Shown: positions 45,765 through 57,262, numbered from the stretch's first letter. The stretch: DNA of 64,000 nucleotides from Tubiluchus corallicola (GCA_030141605.1 JAQGDQ010000007.1:483173-547172), one strand, 5' to 3'. Made by a program: numbers and translations. The notes: generated by a model not told the origin, from the letters alone.

Positions 45765-48700
45765 TTATAGACGGCTTAATGCATCTGCCACCAAATTTTG
45801 TGAACCTGCCACATGATCAACTGTGAATGCAAATTCACTCAAAATTAGGGTCCAGTGACAAAGACAACGGTTATTGCGCCGCATTTTGTCAAGTGCCAAA
45901 AGGCTTCTTTGGTCTGTGCGCAGGGTGAAATTCCGCCCCTCTAAGTAATAACGTAACTTTTGAACGCAGTAAACCACACTCAGCAGTTCAACTTCAACAA
46001 CAGAATATCTAGTTTCTGTGGTGGTTAACTTTCGGCTAACAAAAGTTATCGGCACTTCACCCAAACCATCCTCTCTATCCTGAGACAACACGCCACCTAT
46101 ACCAACAAAACTGGCATCAGAGGTGAGAATGAAGGGTTTGGAAAAGTCAGGTGAGTGTAGTACAGACTTAGAGGTCAGGGCATTTCGGAGCTGGAGGAAA
46201 CTTTTCTCACAAGCATCTGACCATTGGACCTGAATAGAAGCGTGCTTTTCAGTCAAAGCAAATAGGGGAGCAGCAATAGTACTAAACTGAGCGAGTAGAA
46301 ACCTACGGTAGAAACCTACCATTCCAAGGAATCGTCTCACTTGGGATTTAGTTTGAGGACGAGCACAGTTATGGATCTGTTCTAGCTTTTGGGGCTGTGG
46401 CCGTAAACGGTTCCTGCCAATTACGTAGCCTAAAAAGTTGGCCTGTTGCAGAGCAAAGTGACATTTGTGGGGTTTGGCTGTTAAGCCTGCTTTGCGAATG
46501 TATGTCAATGTGTCTTCCACGTGTCTCAGATGGTCTGCCCAATTTGATGACTTAATTAGTACATCGTCAATGTATCCACGTGAAGAGTTGGAGACAGTTT
46601 CTAAGATGCGATCCATCAATGACTGAGCTGAACTAGCAGCATTCATTAGCCCAAATGGCATCACAAGGAACTCAAACTTCCCGAACGATGTTACAAATGC
46701 TGTCAATGGGATCGACTCTGGCGTAAGTTCTATCTGCCAGTATGCCTTGGCTAGATCGATAGTCGAGATCCATACGGCATTGTGGAGGTCATCCACTATG
46801 TCATCAGGTCTGGGCATGACGTACGGACAAAAGATGGTATGTGCATTCAACTGTCGATAATCGACGCAAGGTCTCCATTCATCATGAGGCTTTGGCACAA
46901 GAAGCATAGGGGACGCATATTCAGATTCTGAGCGTCTTATAATCCCGAGGTCCAACTTTTGTTGCAGCTCCTGTCGTACCACTTCATTGCGTGCCTGGGG
47001 AATTCGATATGGATGTTGACGGACTGGTGTTTTGTCAAACAAGTTGATGTGGTGTCTAACTACCATGGTCCTCCCTGGCAAGTCGGTAAACATTTCAGGA
47101 AATTTGTGGAAGACTGTGCGAAGTTGGGTATTAGCTTGACTGGAGAGGTTTGAAGACAGCTCTAAATCATCTACAGATTGTGTAGCTTTAGCTGTCGGCA
47201 GAAAAGCATACTCAGGGAGCCCAGAAGATTGTACAACACCTTGGCCAATCGCTGGCTCAGACTGCAACTCTTCTACTTCCTCTTCATTTCCAGCCCAGAA
47301 CACTTCACCCTCAGTAATACTGACTTCACCGGTGTAGTCTCTTTCTAGATCAGGAACTTCACTACTAGTACACATTGCCCACAATACCAAGTTTTCCTGA
47401 CGGTCAATGTAGTGCTTCAGTTTATTCACATGATAAACTCGGACATCGCGCCGCTTGCCTTTTGATCCTACGCATACTTTGTAGTTCCAGTCTGACAGTT
47501 TATCCACTACTGGAAAGGGACCACGCCAACCTGGGCTCATCTTTTTGCCCATACGGATATTGCGGATCAAAACACGGTCACCAATTTCAAAGCCTCGCTC
47601 CTTGGAAATCCTGTCATACCAGCGTTTTTGGGCTAGCTTAGCCTCCCTCAAAGACTGGTGGGCATCCTCTGTAGCTGTTTCTATCGTATTGATAACTCGG
47701 GCTACATATTCATCGATGTCCTCTAAATTGGGGGGCTTGGAGCATCCCCAGCGTTCTTTGAGCATAGCCAAAGGACCACGTATAGGATATCCAAAGACAA
47801 GTTCATTGGGTGAGTAATTGGTCGATTCCTGGGGCACTTCCCTGTAAGCAAACAGGACGAAATCTACAGCTTGGTCCCAGGGTAAAGAAGGATTGTCTTG
47901 TTGTAGACGAAGAATGGAAGCTTTCAAAGTGGCATTATATCTCTCGACAAGACCACAAGTGGAAGGAGAGTAGGGACTGGCAAAGATACCCTTTACTCCT
48001 AATTGGCGCTCTAACTCTTGAGTAAGCTCAGAAGTGACTTGTGTACCACAATCCGTAATTATCTGTCGAGGGATTCCATACCTGCAGCAGAACTTAAGGA
48101 GAGCATCCAGTACAGTGATTGTTTCTATGTTAGGAAGTGGATAACAATCAGGGTAGCGGGTTGAGTGATCAACCAGTACCAATGCATATTGGTTTCCACT
48201 AGGAGTACGATCCAGGGGGCCAATGATATCCATTCCAATAGTACGGAACGCAGTGTCGGCTATGGACAGTGGTTTTAGAGGTGCTCTGTCTGCCTGACGT
48301 ACTCTAGCTGTACGCTGACAAGTATCACAAGAGCGACAATAGTTACGAACACTTCGTTTTAAGTGTGGCCAGATAAATTCTTGAAGTATACGTTGCGTAG
48401 TTTTGTTTATGCCAAGGTGCCCAGCAAGTCGACTGCCATGTGCTAAAGCAAGCACTGTCTTGCGTCTAGGTTTGGGCAGTACGAGAAGTTCACGGGGAGA
48501 TCGTCCTTTCCTTTCCCGGCATAAATAAAACAAAATGCCATCATGCAAGAAGTATCCGCTTCCTTTTTTGTAGGCTGCTTCGGAAGTTCCTGCGTTATCA
48601 ATGAGGTTACGAATGGACACATCTTCTTCTTGTTCTTGCCCCAACTCCTTTGCACTAGCTTTGAGCAGTTGATCGTGCACTTTTGTGGATTGGTGCAGAT

Positions 48701-50657
48701 CCGTTTGTCCACTCTCCGCCCTATTCAACGCGTATTGATGCTGTTGCGAGTCGCGCCTAGCATCAGCCTCTTGCTTTGCAGCTTGTGAGCGGGTTACAAC
48801 ATAAGCTGACTCTGTCATTTGCACTCTTGCTTCGGCGATGGCCCGACGTGGCTTGGGAAGGGGCTTTAAAGCAGAAAGGTAGTTATTACCGAGTAGAAAA
48901 TCTGTAGGTAACTTTGAGCTCACACTCACAGTAAGGATGCCGGAAAAACCAGGACCCTCAATTTCAATCTCTGCAGGAAAGCAAGTGCTTAGATCGCCGC
49001 AAATACAAGTGAGTTGCTGAGGTGATTTATCTAAATATTGGTCAGGCTGCACAAACCTCGAATTCACCATAGAAACAGAGGCGCCTGTATCACGGACGCA
49101 ATCGGCATGCAACCCATTAATGAGAGCCTTGAAGCAAACAGGTTCTGTCTGTCCTGGCACATGCCGCCATTGATTGTTAGCTAAGTCATCACTGTCAACC
49201 TCGCCGAATAATTGTTTTCCAGCGGAAGTAGATCCAGCAGCTTTGAGACTTGCCTCCGTATTAAGGTTGGCACGACATTCATTCCGTTTGTGCCCGGCCC
49301 TGCCACAACGATAACACTGTATCCGTGTGCTCTTTATTGTATTGCCACCTCCACCACTAACTCCACCTTTATTTTCTTTGGAGCGCTGACTGGATTGGGC
49401 AGATCTATTGTAACGACGCGAAACCAGAGTACTCCTTTCGTGTGGGGTTACTAAGTTTGCAGCCACGTATCGATCTGCGCGTTCCGTAAGTTCTTCTAAT
49501 TTCATAAGAGTTTTCCTCCTTAGCCATGCCGCCAAGTCATTCGGCATCAAGGAAAGTATCTGTTCAATTGCGTCAATTTGACAAACTCCCTCATAGGTAG
49601 AAACACCGAGAGCTTTGTGATAATCTCGCAGGCTACTATCCAGCCTGCGACCGAGTTGAGTATAGCTTTCATTTTTCAGTTTGCTAATACTTCGGAATCT
49701 TTCCAAGTACATATCAGGACTGAGAATGTAAGCACCAAGCAACGCCTTACGTAATGCATCATAATTTCGCAAACTGTCTGCTGGCAATTGCTGAAACGCA
49801 TCAGCAGCCCTGCCAGTCAATGCTGGCCCCAGGCAGGCTGCCCAAGATGTCTTAGGAATATCATTGGCAACCGCACAAGACTCGAACCAATCCAAGTACT
49901 TCTGAATATCATCCTTAGATTCTTCATATGTCCGGACTTTAAAATGCCTGATCTTGTCGGCAGCAGAGTCTAAAGTTGAAGTATTAGGGTTAGAGAAGGA
50001 GATATTTTGTGCGGGGGATGACCTAAGTTCTTGACGTCTCAATTCAACTTGAGCCATCTGTTGTTCATGTTCCATTTTCTTTATGGACACTTCAGCTTCA
50101 AGTTCCAATCGCCTAATTTCAAGTAAGGCTTGGGTTGTCTTCTCATCAGTAGTAGAAAGCGCTTCTAAATTAATTGACGCAGTTTTACGACGCCTAGGAG
50201 TAGGCAAAGGTACACTATTTACATGCGTTGGCACCGAGACCGGATCTAGCAGGGGCTTTTCGGCAGCAATGGTTCGCACCCCTGTTGTAGCGAAATGAAG
50301 CGGCTTGCGCTTGACACTAGTATCCTCTCGTTCACTTAAAGCGACTGTAGCGGGTAGGGGCAGCTCCATGTCATTATCCGAGAGAGAACCCTCCTCTGAC
50401 ATGCGATCCAGTTGATCCAGTGGATCTTTCATCTCACCACCTTCTGGATTTTCCAAGTCCGCCCTAGTTTCCGCTCCTTCTTCGGGAAGCCCGGCTGCTT
50501 CAAAAATTGTAGTAATCAACTTCGCTCTCGTAGGTCGTGGGTCAACCAGGAGCAAATGCTCTGCAACGATATCTTGCAATTGTTTCTTGCTAAGGGAAAC
50601 TAATTGTGACAGTCTATATCGTTTCTCAGACATTATTGAAACAATAATTAAATTCAA
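45765..50657 (-). CDS. Gag-Pol polyprotein, Gmr1-like, 1,630 aa
   Basis: Single open frame; the likely start is Met1 or Met9 (MSEKRYRLSQL). Domains in order: SAP-like N-terminus (16-54); coiled coil (172-212); capsid (234-400) with a SCAN-like second half (318-400); CCHC zinc knuckle C448/C451/H456/C461; aspartic protease DTGAS (523-527) and FLLGNNYL; integrase HHCC (H740, H747, C777, C780) and D810-D869-E905 (D,D35E); GPF motif near 1046; reverse transcriptase with LVPKP, VDYRQLN and YIDDV (1362-1366); RNase H with D1514, about E1557, D1582 and D1625. The frame ends at ADALSRL. All catalytic residues I can check are present, with no stop or shift between gag and pol. Integrase lies before RT, unlike ordinary Ty3/Gypsy. 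Gag and Pol must be separated by proteolysis or made from one fused product. Confidence 0.95.
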   Translation of the reverse strand: MNLIIVSIMSEKRYRLSQLVSLSKKQLQDIVAEHLLLVDPRPTRAKLITTIFEAAGLPEEGAETRADLENPEGGEMKDPLDQLDRMSEEGSLSDNDMELPLPATVALSEREDTSVKRKPLHFATTGVRTIAAEKPLLDPVSVPTHVNSVPLPTPRRRKTASINLEALSTTDEKTTQALLEIRRLELEAEVSIKKMEHEQQMAQVELRRQELRSSPAQNISFSNPNTSTLDSAADKIRHFKVRTYEESKDDIQKYLDWFESCAVANDIPKTSWAACLGPALTGRAADAFQQLPADSLRNYDALRKALLGAYILSPDMYLERFRSISKLKNESYTQLGRRLDSSLRDYHKALGVSTYEGVCQIDAIEQILSLMPNDLAAWLRRKTLMKLEELTERADRYVAANLVTPHERSTLVSRRYNRSAQSSQRSKENKGGVSGGGGNTIKSTRIQCYRCGRAGHKRNECRANLNTEASLKAAGSTSAGKQLFGEVDSDDLANNQWRHVPGQTEPVCFKALINGLHADCVRDTGASVSMVNSRFVQPDQYLDKSPQQLTCICGDLSTCFPAEIEIEGPGFSGILTVSVSSKLPTDFLLGNNYLSALKPLPKPRRAIAEARVQMTESAYVVTRSQAAKQEADARRDSQQHQYALNRAESGQTDLHQSTKVHDQLLKASAKELGQEQEEDVSIRNLIDNAGTSEAAYKKGSGYFLHDGILFYLCRERKGRSPRELLVLPKPRRKTVLALAHGSRLAGHLGINKTTQRILQEFIWPHLKRSVRNYCRSCDTCQRTARVRQADRAPLKPLSIADTAFRTIGMDIIGPLDRTPSGNQYALVLVDHSTRYPDCYPLPNIETITVLDALLKFCCRYGIPRQIITDCGTQVTSELTQELERQLGVKGIFASPYSPSTCGLVERYNATLKASILRLQQDNPSLPWDQAVDFVLFAYREVPQESTNYSPNELVFGYPIRGPLAMLKERWGCSKPPNLEDIDEYVARVINTIETATEDAHQSLREAKLAQKRWYDRISKERGFEIGDRVLIRNIRMGKKMSPGWRGPFPVVDKLSDWNYKVCVGSKGKRRDVRVYHVNKLKHYIDRQENLVLWAMCTSSEVPDLERDYTGEVSITEGEVFWAGNEEEVEELQSEPAIGQGVVQSSGLPEYAFLPTAKATQSVDDLELSSNLSSQANTQLRTVFHKFPEMFTDLPGRTMVVRHHINLFDKTPVRQHPYRIPQARNEVVRQELQQKLDLGIIRRSESEYASPMLLVPKPHDEWRPCVDYRQLNAHTIFCPYVMPRPDDIVDDLHNAVWISTIDLAKAYWQIELTPESIPLTAFVTSFGKFEFLVMPFGLMNAASSAQSLMDRILETVSNSSRGYIDDVLIKSSNWADHLRHVEDTLTYIRKAGLTAKPHKCHFALQQANFLGYVIGRNRLRPQPQKLEQIHNCARPQTKSQVRRFLGMVGFYRRFLLAQFSTIAAPLFALTEKHASIQVQWSDACEKSFLQLRNALTSKSVLHSPDFSKPFILTSDASFVGIGGVLSQDREDGLGEVPITFVSRKLTTTETRYSVVEVELLSVVYCVQKLRYYLEGRNFTLRTDQRSLLALDKMRRNNRCLCHWTLILSEFAFTVDHVAGSQNLVADALSRL

Positions 50658-51330
50658 GCCTGAAAACGAAAATGCAATTAGCTACGGGTTATAGTTTGAT
50701 AGGTTTTCTCTAATTTTCCACTTCTCACGCCTCCACACACTCTTGCACTCAAACACAAAGAGAAACGTTCTTTAAACTTATTTCTTATTAACGAGCTTCA
50801 ACCCGTACAATTAAACTGGAGTTTTTGAGCGTAGGCCTTTAGTATCAAATGTATGGCCAGAATTTTGTATGCGCAAAGTAAATTTAAAAAGCTATAAACG
50901 CTTAGAACAAGCAACAGAGAAGCCAGGTAAACATGCAGCATGTATACTTCCTGCCAATGAAGCTTTTTCTATATTTAGTTTGCGAAGAAACTGGACTTAT
51001 GCCAAATTTTCAATAACGTCCTATGTAAACCTGACTAGACACCAGAATACAGTTAGGAAACAATATATAGGTTAAACTGCAAAATATTGAATTAATTGGT
51101 GTACCTACAAAGTTTAAATAGAAAAACTGTTGTAACTACTATTTTCTGCCCGGTTTTTCACTTTTCGTTTAAGTAAAGCTGAATCGTTTATCACACGGAC
51201 AAAAATATTTCCTACTAGTAGTTAATGAAAGAAATTAACATTTCCGTGGCATTTGTTTAGCCCACACTGTATAACCAAGACTTGTACAAAACGGATGAAG
51301 ATATCAACTCAAGTTGATATTAGACACGAC
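50658..51330 (-). other. 5' leader of the LTR element
   Basis: Non-coding sequence between the primer-binding site and the Gag start. Its likely role is packaging and leader function, by position only. Confidence 0.5.
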
Positions 51331-51348
51331 AAAAAACGTCTGACACCA
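51331..51348 (-). promoter_or_regulatory. Primer-binding site, tRNA-Leu-like
   Basis: One base after the 5' LTR the minus strand reads TGGTGTCAGA. This is complementary to the 3' end (TCTGACACCA) of common animal tRNA-Leu. The match stops after about ten bases. Confidence 0.7.
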
Positions 51349-51349
51349 G

Positions 51350-52539
51350 TGTAACATTCGGGTCACGAAATTCCTTGCTAGCCCAACTGAGGCTCGAACT
51401 TGGGTCGGGCAACTTAAGTCAAGATGGATTGCTGAACGGGTTGGTGACTCCAAATGTTAAAGAGCAGCAATATTTGTTTAAATTCTAAGGCAGTTACAAG
51501 CGCAGGAGGGGTCGGTCCGTCCTAAAGTACAGAGAATGGGCCAATGGTGATACAGTGTGAACGGAAACAGTGAACACAACAAAGTATAAATAAACAAACT
51601 GTTTGCCATAGGTTTAACATTTTAATTGGCAAAATTAATTAATTAACTAATTCAAAGCAATAAACAAAAAGAACTCACAACTTGCACCAGAGCAGCGGGG
51701 TACCCCTCATTTAATAACCGTCTGCTAGCGTTTCACGTAGCGGGACGTCTCCCGTAAAGTTCCGGGTTTCACACACTTTTGTGGCTGGAATCACTTTGCT
51801 AACAGTCTTGTCGACAACGGCGACCGCATCAATGTCCCACTCGCTTGACTAGCTTAATGAGATTAGCGGACGATGACAGACCACCAGGATTCTTCTGAAG
51901 ACGTCTCCTCCTAATGAGTCAGGTACCAGGCTTTCAGAATATATTAGAAGTTTACTTTTAATGTCGTCTTGGTTGAAAACTTCACCATCATGGAAGCATG
52001 CCCATCACAGGAAAATGTCAATTGCCAAATAACAGACGTATGGCTCACGTTCTGTCTACGCAAGATAATGACTGGTAGTGTGAACAATTCAATTCACGTA
52101 GCTATTGCAAGTCATGAAGTTGATTATAAAAGTATCCGAAGTGACGTCTTGTCGGCCAACGCCCCGACAAAGACAAAAACAATTGGCCTTTTAGCTGAGT
52201 CGGCCATTAAACCACAATCTCCCTAACCTTCGTATAATCTGCACCTCTCAAGTTATACCTGTCGTGACCCAGTTAATCATCCAATCACAGCGGTACTGTA
52301 GGTATGAGATCATGAAGCCAGAATTTAGTCCAAAAAGTTGAACTGTAACATTTCTTTGTTGAACTCCCGATAGGTGGAGCCACCAGTTTATAACGTTTAC
52401 CAAATTCGGTTAATTAGTTATTAATGGCAGGTTCAATACAATACATTCAGATATAGCTAATAGTTTTTCAAATGCCACGTAAATGTATTATTACAGTTAA
52501 ATGGCTATTCGTTTTAATCTGCTAAACACGACCGTGACA
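51350..52539 (-). repeat. 5' LTR (element sense)
   Basis: Begins TGTCACGGTCGTGTTTAGC and ends ATGTTACA on the minus strand. It is the same length as the 3' LTR, so no net indels have accumulated. An 85-codon antisense frame (51969-52226) occurs in both LTRs only because the LTRs are copies. Confidence 0.95.
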
Positions 52540-52544
52540 TGCAC
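52540..52544. repeat. Target-site duplication, right copy (TGCAC)
   Basis: Exact match to 44035-44039. Confidence 0.92.
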
Positions 52545-52700
52545 ATTGGACAATCTTGCACAATTTATTATTCAGCTTACGAAACAGAAATGTTTCTTTG
52601 CCTACTGTAATGGTAGAAGTTAGTGACCCCAAGATGGCAAAGAATTTCATGAATTTTGCTCAATGACTTAATACCTTTCACTGCAGCAGAGTCATAAGTC
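52540..52700 (-). pseudogene. Decayed Ty3/Gypsy integrase, upstream part
   Basis: The minus strand reads SLSKIHEILCHLGVTNFYHY, the His-bearing half of the HHCC zinc-binding region, then several stop codons (near 52573-52590), then the first of two CxxC cysteines at the break. The second half continues in the same frame at 44039 and below. This is the other side of the element interrupted by the Gmr1-like insertion. Confidence 0.8.
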
Positions 52701-53049
52701 ATTTATTTCACATTGCACATTTACAATAGTTTCGTGTACAATATATGGTGAAAAGGCCTGAACATAATACAAATAAGTTTTTGTTTCTGCGCAATATTTG
52801 CCTATACACAAATATATATAACAGGGCTTGTTAGATTGTCGCACACTGCGAAAGAAAAAAATAATGAAAATAATCTGAAAGTTTGAAGTGATAAAGAAAA
52901 CATTTAGTGCTCCAGAATGGAATGATATATAATGAATGAAACACATACATGAGATTATTTAAAAGTTAGAAAGACTATTATTTGTCAAAATGCACGTATG
53001 CAAATTAAGGCAACTTGATTAAGAAACCTGGACTGTTTTGCCACGACTG

Positions 53050-54320
53050 TGAGGATGGATCCTGATAGAAATTTTGATTGCTCACCGGTACTGCTTAAAA
53101 TTTGATTTTTTAGCATTTTTAAAATGTAGTAATAGATCTGCTATATTTTAGAGAGTTGTGCTGGAACAACCAGCGCCTAATTATAAATATTCCCATAAAG
53201 CACAATGCGACAATATGGTGTCCCCCCAAGTTAGTGTGGTTGTAAATGAAGGTGTAGATCTCACACTCACATGACTTTGCAATACACAGCCTTAAATGGC
53301 CACTATGCTTCGTGGCTATATAGAGAAAATGGACAACTTAAGACAGTGTGTGTGGTCAGATTTCGTATACGTTCGCCTTTTATTTTATGATAAGAATCAA
53401 AATTGTAGTGCAATTCACGTAGTTCGGTTCTTGGATCACTACTTTATCTATATAAGTAGACAAGTAAATCTATTCCATTTCCGTGGCCTAACAAACGGCT
53501 TTAAATGTTTACAAGCATTTGAAAATCCAGCTAGGACTGACAAACATTTCCAAAATAGCCTTTGAAATTTGACAAAACAACAAAATTCTGTTCTTGTTGC
53601 TGTTAATTTTAAATTACTGCTTAGTGCGAAGTTTTGCCCATAGATGTCACGATTGTCGGCCTTGACTTGGCTTTCATAGCAACTTGATAACAACGTGGTA
53701 CAACGTGGTAAATAACTTAAACGTTGCAACTAACTTGCCACAAGATGTTTAATAGAAGCTGCACCACGCAACTAAGACACCACAAGTAGTTGTTTTAGAA
53801 GTCATTTTCTCATAATTATTTACATTTTGGTAAGAGTAAGTTAAAAAATGGGAGGGTTGGAGTAGATCCTTGCTTCTTCAGTCAAGCAAATGTTGACTCA
53901 GCAAGGGCTTATCCTTTCAACGATCAGCTCTTCATTGTTGTAAGTCACAAGGTGCATCGTGCAGCCAGTTGTGAACTGGAGAACCACAAAATACGTCATA
54001 GAGGGTAAGCTGTGATCTACACTGTGATGAACCCAGCTGTGTGTACGACACCCGTTTGCGAGACGGGAGCGACAGGTAGATCCGATCTCCGAACTCGAAT
54101 TTTCAATTTTTAAAACATAAGTTTCAGCCAAGCCAATCTCGCCCGCGAATATTTAGTTTTGAAAGGAAAAAGTTACTAGACATAGGAGCTACATTTAGTA
54201 TCGGATCTCCGAAGCCCGAATTTACTCGGAATGTCCCGATTTCTCTTATGCTTCTTAGGTCACAATAGAGGCGGAGCGAAAGGCCAATATGCTTGACCTT
54301 AATTTTCCATAAAACAGTGT
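53050..54320. repeat. Repeat-like region with dispersed-repeat similarity
   Basis: Short stretches at 53465-53500 and 54258-54310 resemble 31795-31835 and 32262-32320. Near 54050-54085 an inverted CCCGT...ACGGG pair followed by a GGGTTCATC box on the minus strand looks like a decayed tRNA-type head. No gene is seen. Confidence 0.35.
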
Positions 54321-54364
54321 GACGTTCTTTTGAGTTACTGAAACATAGTTACTTTTGAGTTTTG

Positions 54365-54482
<118 letters not shown>

Positions 54483-55767
54483 GCAGCGTGAATTTATTTT
54501 TTCACAAACCAATTTTTTTCAGTGGCACTTTATAATTTTATTTATTTATCTCCACAACTGCGAGGCAATACTGCTAAATATAAACATTTTCATCAATGAG
54601 GCGGTGTCAAATGTAAGTGCTGCCCTGGCATCGCAAGCGCTCGCTACTGGTAAAAAGGCAGTGTGCAAGTTACGTTGAATTACACTAAGAAACCATTTAA
54701 CTAAACATTCAATGCAATGTATCATGTGATTGCTTGTTTTATCGAACTTTGATTATGTATTTTTATTTTTATTTTGTTGGACTCCCAGAGTGCACCGCAA
54801 AGGGTGCGAGACTGTGCTACCCACGTTGCAAACGATGTTACAAAATAGGGTAGCCAACAAACGCTTTGCACTCTTCTTTGGTACTCAATCAGATGGCGGT
54901 GTTGTTTCGAAATAGCACCAAAATATTAGTTGTGAAACGAAACCACCTTATGAGAGGTGGTTGGAACTTGGCTAATCGTTTACATTTTCTGTGTGTAACA
55001 GGAACACACGAGTTAGATAGCAAATAAACTAATACACCTTGTAGCACCTTTTAATAAAAAGAAAGCATTTCCTGATTTAGGACGTTCGAGCATGGTTCCA
55101 AAGTACTCGAATAAGCTACCAATTAAAATTGTGTGTAATGACTGGTACCCAGAATTACTGGTTTTCCATTTGGTCGAATTACAAAAAGGAATTTTTGAAG
55201 AGCTTTTCCAATCTCCATTCACCGGGCGTGGTTACTTGTTGCATGTTTTCTTACACATGTAAAGGTTGGTATCGCCATCTAGTGTCTAATTAAAGAGGAA
55301 AACCAGAAGTTTTACGCAGAGAAGTTAAAGCCTTTACTACATGAAGCAAATGCTTTAATTTCTCTGTTTCACACAGTATACTCAATCACACACTGGATTC
55401 TGTCGCCATCTAGAGCAGGGCGACTCAAGTATTAGATTAATTTCGTTGGTTTGTTTGCAACCTTTTAATAATTTTAAAGTTAATAGCAAAATAATTTTGA
55501 GAAAATCTAGTGCTCTATAGGCCTAAGTAATTTGCTCTCTATATAGTGTTGATGCGTTAAAAACTACATTTCTTGAAGCTTGTAGAGCAAGAACCTTGTT
55601 TTGGAATAAAATTTTTAGGCATTTTCGCATGGCAATGATGACGTTAATTGCGCCAAAAAACCCCACGGCTCTGTTCATTTCAAAAGGGGTCAAGGCGAAG
55701 TATAAGATGTTGACACTTGGTTACTAGAATGTAATTCCCCTAATAAACCGCTGCTGGAACGACTGTT
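54483..55767. other. Intergenic sequence
   Basis: No coding exon or element recognised. CGCCATCTAG occurs twice (near 55273 and 55403), with a related TGCCATCTAG in intron 16 near 20676; this is too short to classify. Confidence 0.4.
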
Positions 55768-55842
55768 AATGATGATGATGGTGATGACGACGACGACGAT
55801 GATGATGATAATGACGATGATGATGACGTTGATGATGATGAT
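55768..55842. repeat. GAT/GAC trinucleotide repeat
   Basis: Imperfect run of GATGATGATGGTGATGACGA type over about 75 bp. Confidence 0.9.
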
Positions 55843-57190
55843 GAAACTCTTTGGCTTTGGAATTTTTTCTCCTGTAAATTTGACATCTTTGCAATAATAA
55901 TTAGAGACTTCTCGTGAGAAGTATGTCATTGTGCTAAACATCAGATTTAATATACGCAGCTTGTGGAAGGAGTGAATGCTTTTTGAGTATAAAGCGTTAG
56001 AAAAAATCATTACCATGATGTATCTAATACTTTAAGCTTTGTATTAAGATTGATCTTTTACAAACGTTATCTTTTGTTTCATTTGGCAGATAAAGTTTCT
56101 TTGCGATAATATCGTCTTGCTAGCTTGAAATACACTATTATCGAAATATTTAAGCTACAAATACCGGTAGTTGGTGACATGTTCTGAAAATTACCAACCT
56201 CCTGAAACACTTAGTCTCCTTGTGACAGACGAAGCTGCTGATTTGATCATGTGACATTACCAAGTAAAAATATTTACTATACAATTAGTAAATACTTTAC
56301 AGCTTTTAGTGGAATTTACTTTTCGTTGAATTCAATCTACATAATGAAAGTAGGCTTACCTTTTTTGATCATTATCTGACATTTTATTTACGTTATTTAT
56401 CTGAATTCTTTAATGTTTGATGGTATGCAAAAGAGAGATGCATTATGGTGTTAACTTCCTTAATTATTTCTGCATTTTGACATCTCTGAAAATCTCTGAA
56501 AATTGTCATTACTATAATGTATTAGTTTTTCATCATTACCATATCATACTATTTAGGCAGATCCTGTGTGACAGCAATGATCTTTCAGTATTTATCACAA
56601 AATCCTTATTAAAGTAACATGATGAACAAAAAATAATGCAATTTTATACATGTATTTATCAAGAAAAATCCAAATGATATCTTTATTGCACTTTATTTGG
56701 CCAAAGAAAAAAATCAAAGCAGACTTAGTTAGTACCATCATGCTGAGTCATTACCACAACACAAAAGTTATTAACATGATTATCATTGTTGTGCAGTATT
56801 TCAGTTGTTTTATTAGTCTCTTGTTTTATAACAATGTATCAAAAATAATTAATGTGCAGTAAAAATATATTTGTTTCAATAAACTATACAACCCAAAGAC
56901 AAGTGCAATAAAGAAACAGTGCTTCGAACACTGAATTCTTTTTAGATTATAACTGATTATTGTTAAAAGACCACATCCTATATTTATTTTTGACGCCTTG
57001 CGGATTTTCACTTTTACATTTTTAACTTCTCAACAGTTTAAGAATGGAATTTATTTACAACGAGCCATTGGATTAATCAGGAAAGCCACATTTTTAAAAG
57101 TTATTTAGAATTTGAGCAACAGAACTAACTTGTGGTAAGAAATTTGATCCTTGCTTAGATTACTGCATATAACACGCTGGCATGTCATTT
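55843..57190. other. Intergenic AT-rich sequence
   Basis: No supported gene or repeat; short frames are not conserved-looking. Confidence 0.4.
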
Positions 57191-57199
57191 TGCAACTCA

Positions 57200-57262
57200 G
57201 AGCAGACATAATAGATAATGCACCGCTTTCCCTGTGGGAGGCTGTGTGTTCGATTCTGCAAC
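57200..57262 (+). repeat. Decayed tRNA-like SINE head
   Basis: GCACCGCTTTCCCTGTGGGA forms an anticodon-arm-like stem and GTGTTCGATTC resembles a B box at tRNA-like spacing. The A box is poor. It is probably a tRNA-derived SINE remnant rather than a functional tRNA. Confidence 0.35.

Larger units (their letters stand above)
44040..52539 (-). mobile_element. Intact Gmr1-like Ty3/Gypsy LTR retrotransposon
   Basis: An 8,500-bp element in minus sense with two 1,190-bp LTRs (44040-45229 and 51350-52539) bounded by TG...CA. The LTRs differ at about ten positions by eye (about 99% identical), so the insertion is fairly recent. TGCAC is duplicated at 44035-44039 and 52540-52544. Inside are a primer-binding site, one uninterrupted Gag-Pol frame (45765-50657) and a polypurine tract. 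Integrase before RT is the defining trait of the Gmr1-like group, reported mainly from deuterostomes. Confidence 0.95.

Noticed and set aside
44659-52226. Identical 85-codon plus-strand ORFs at 44659-44916 and 51969-52226
   Set aside because: They are the same position in the two LTRs, antisense to the element. Conservation reflects LTR duplication, not coding selection.
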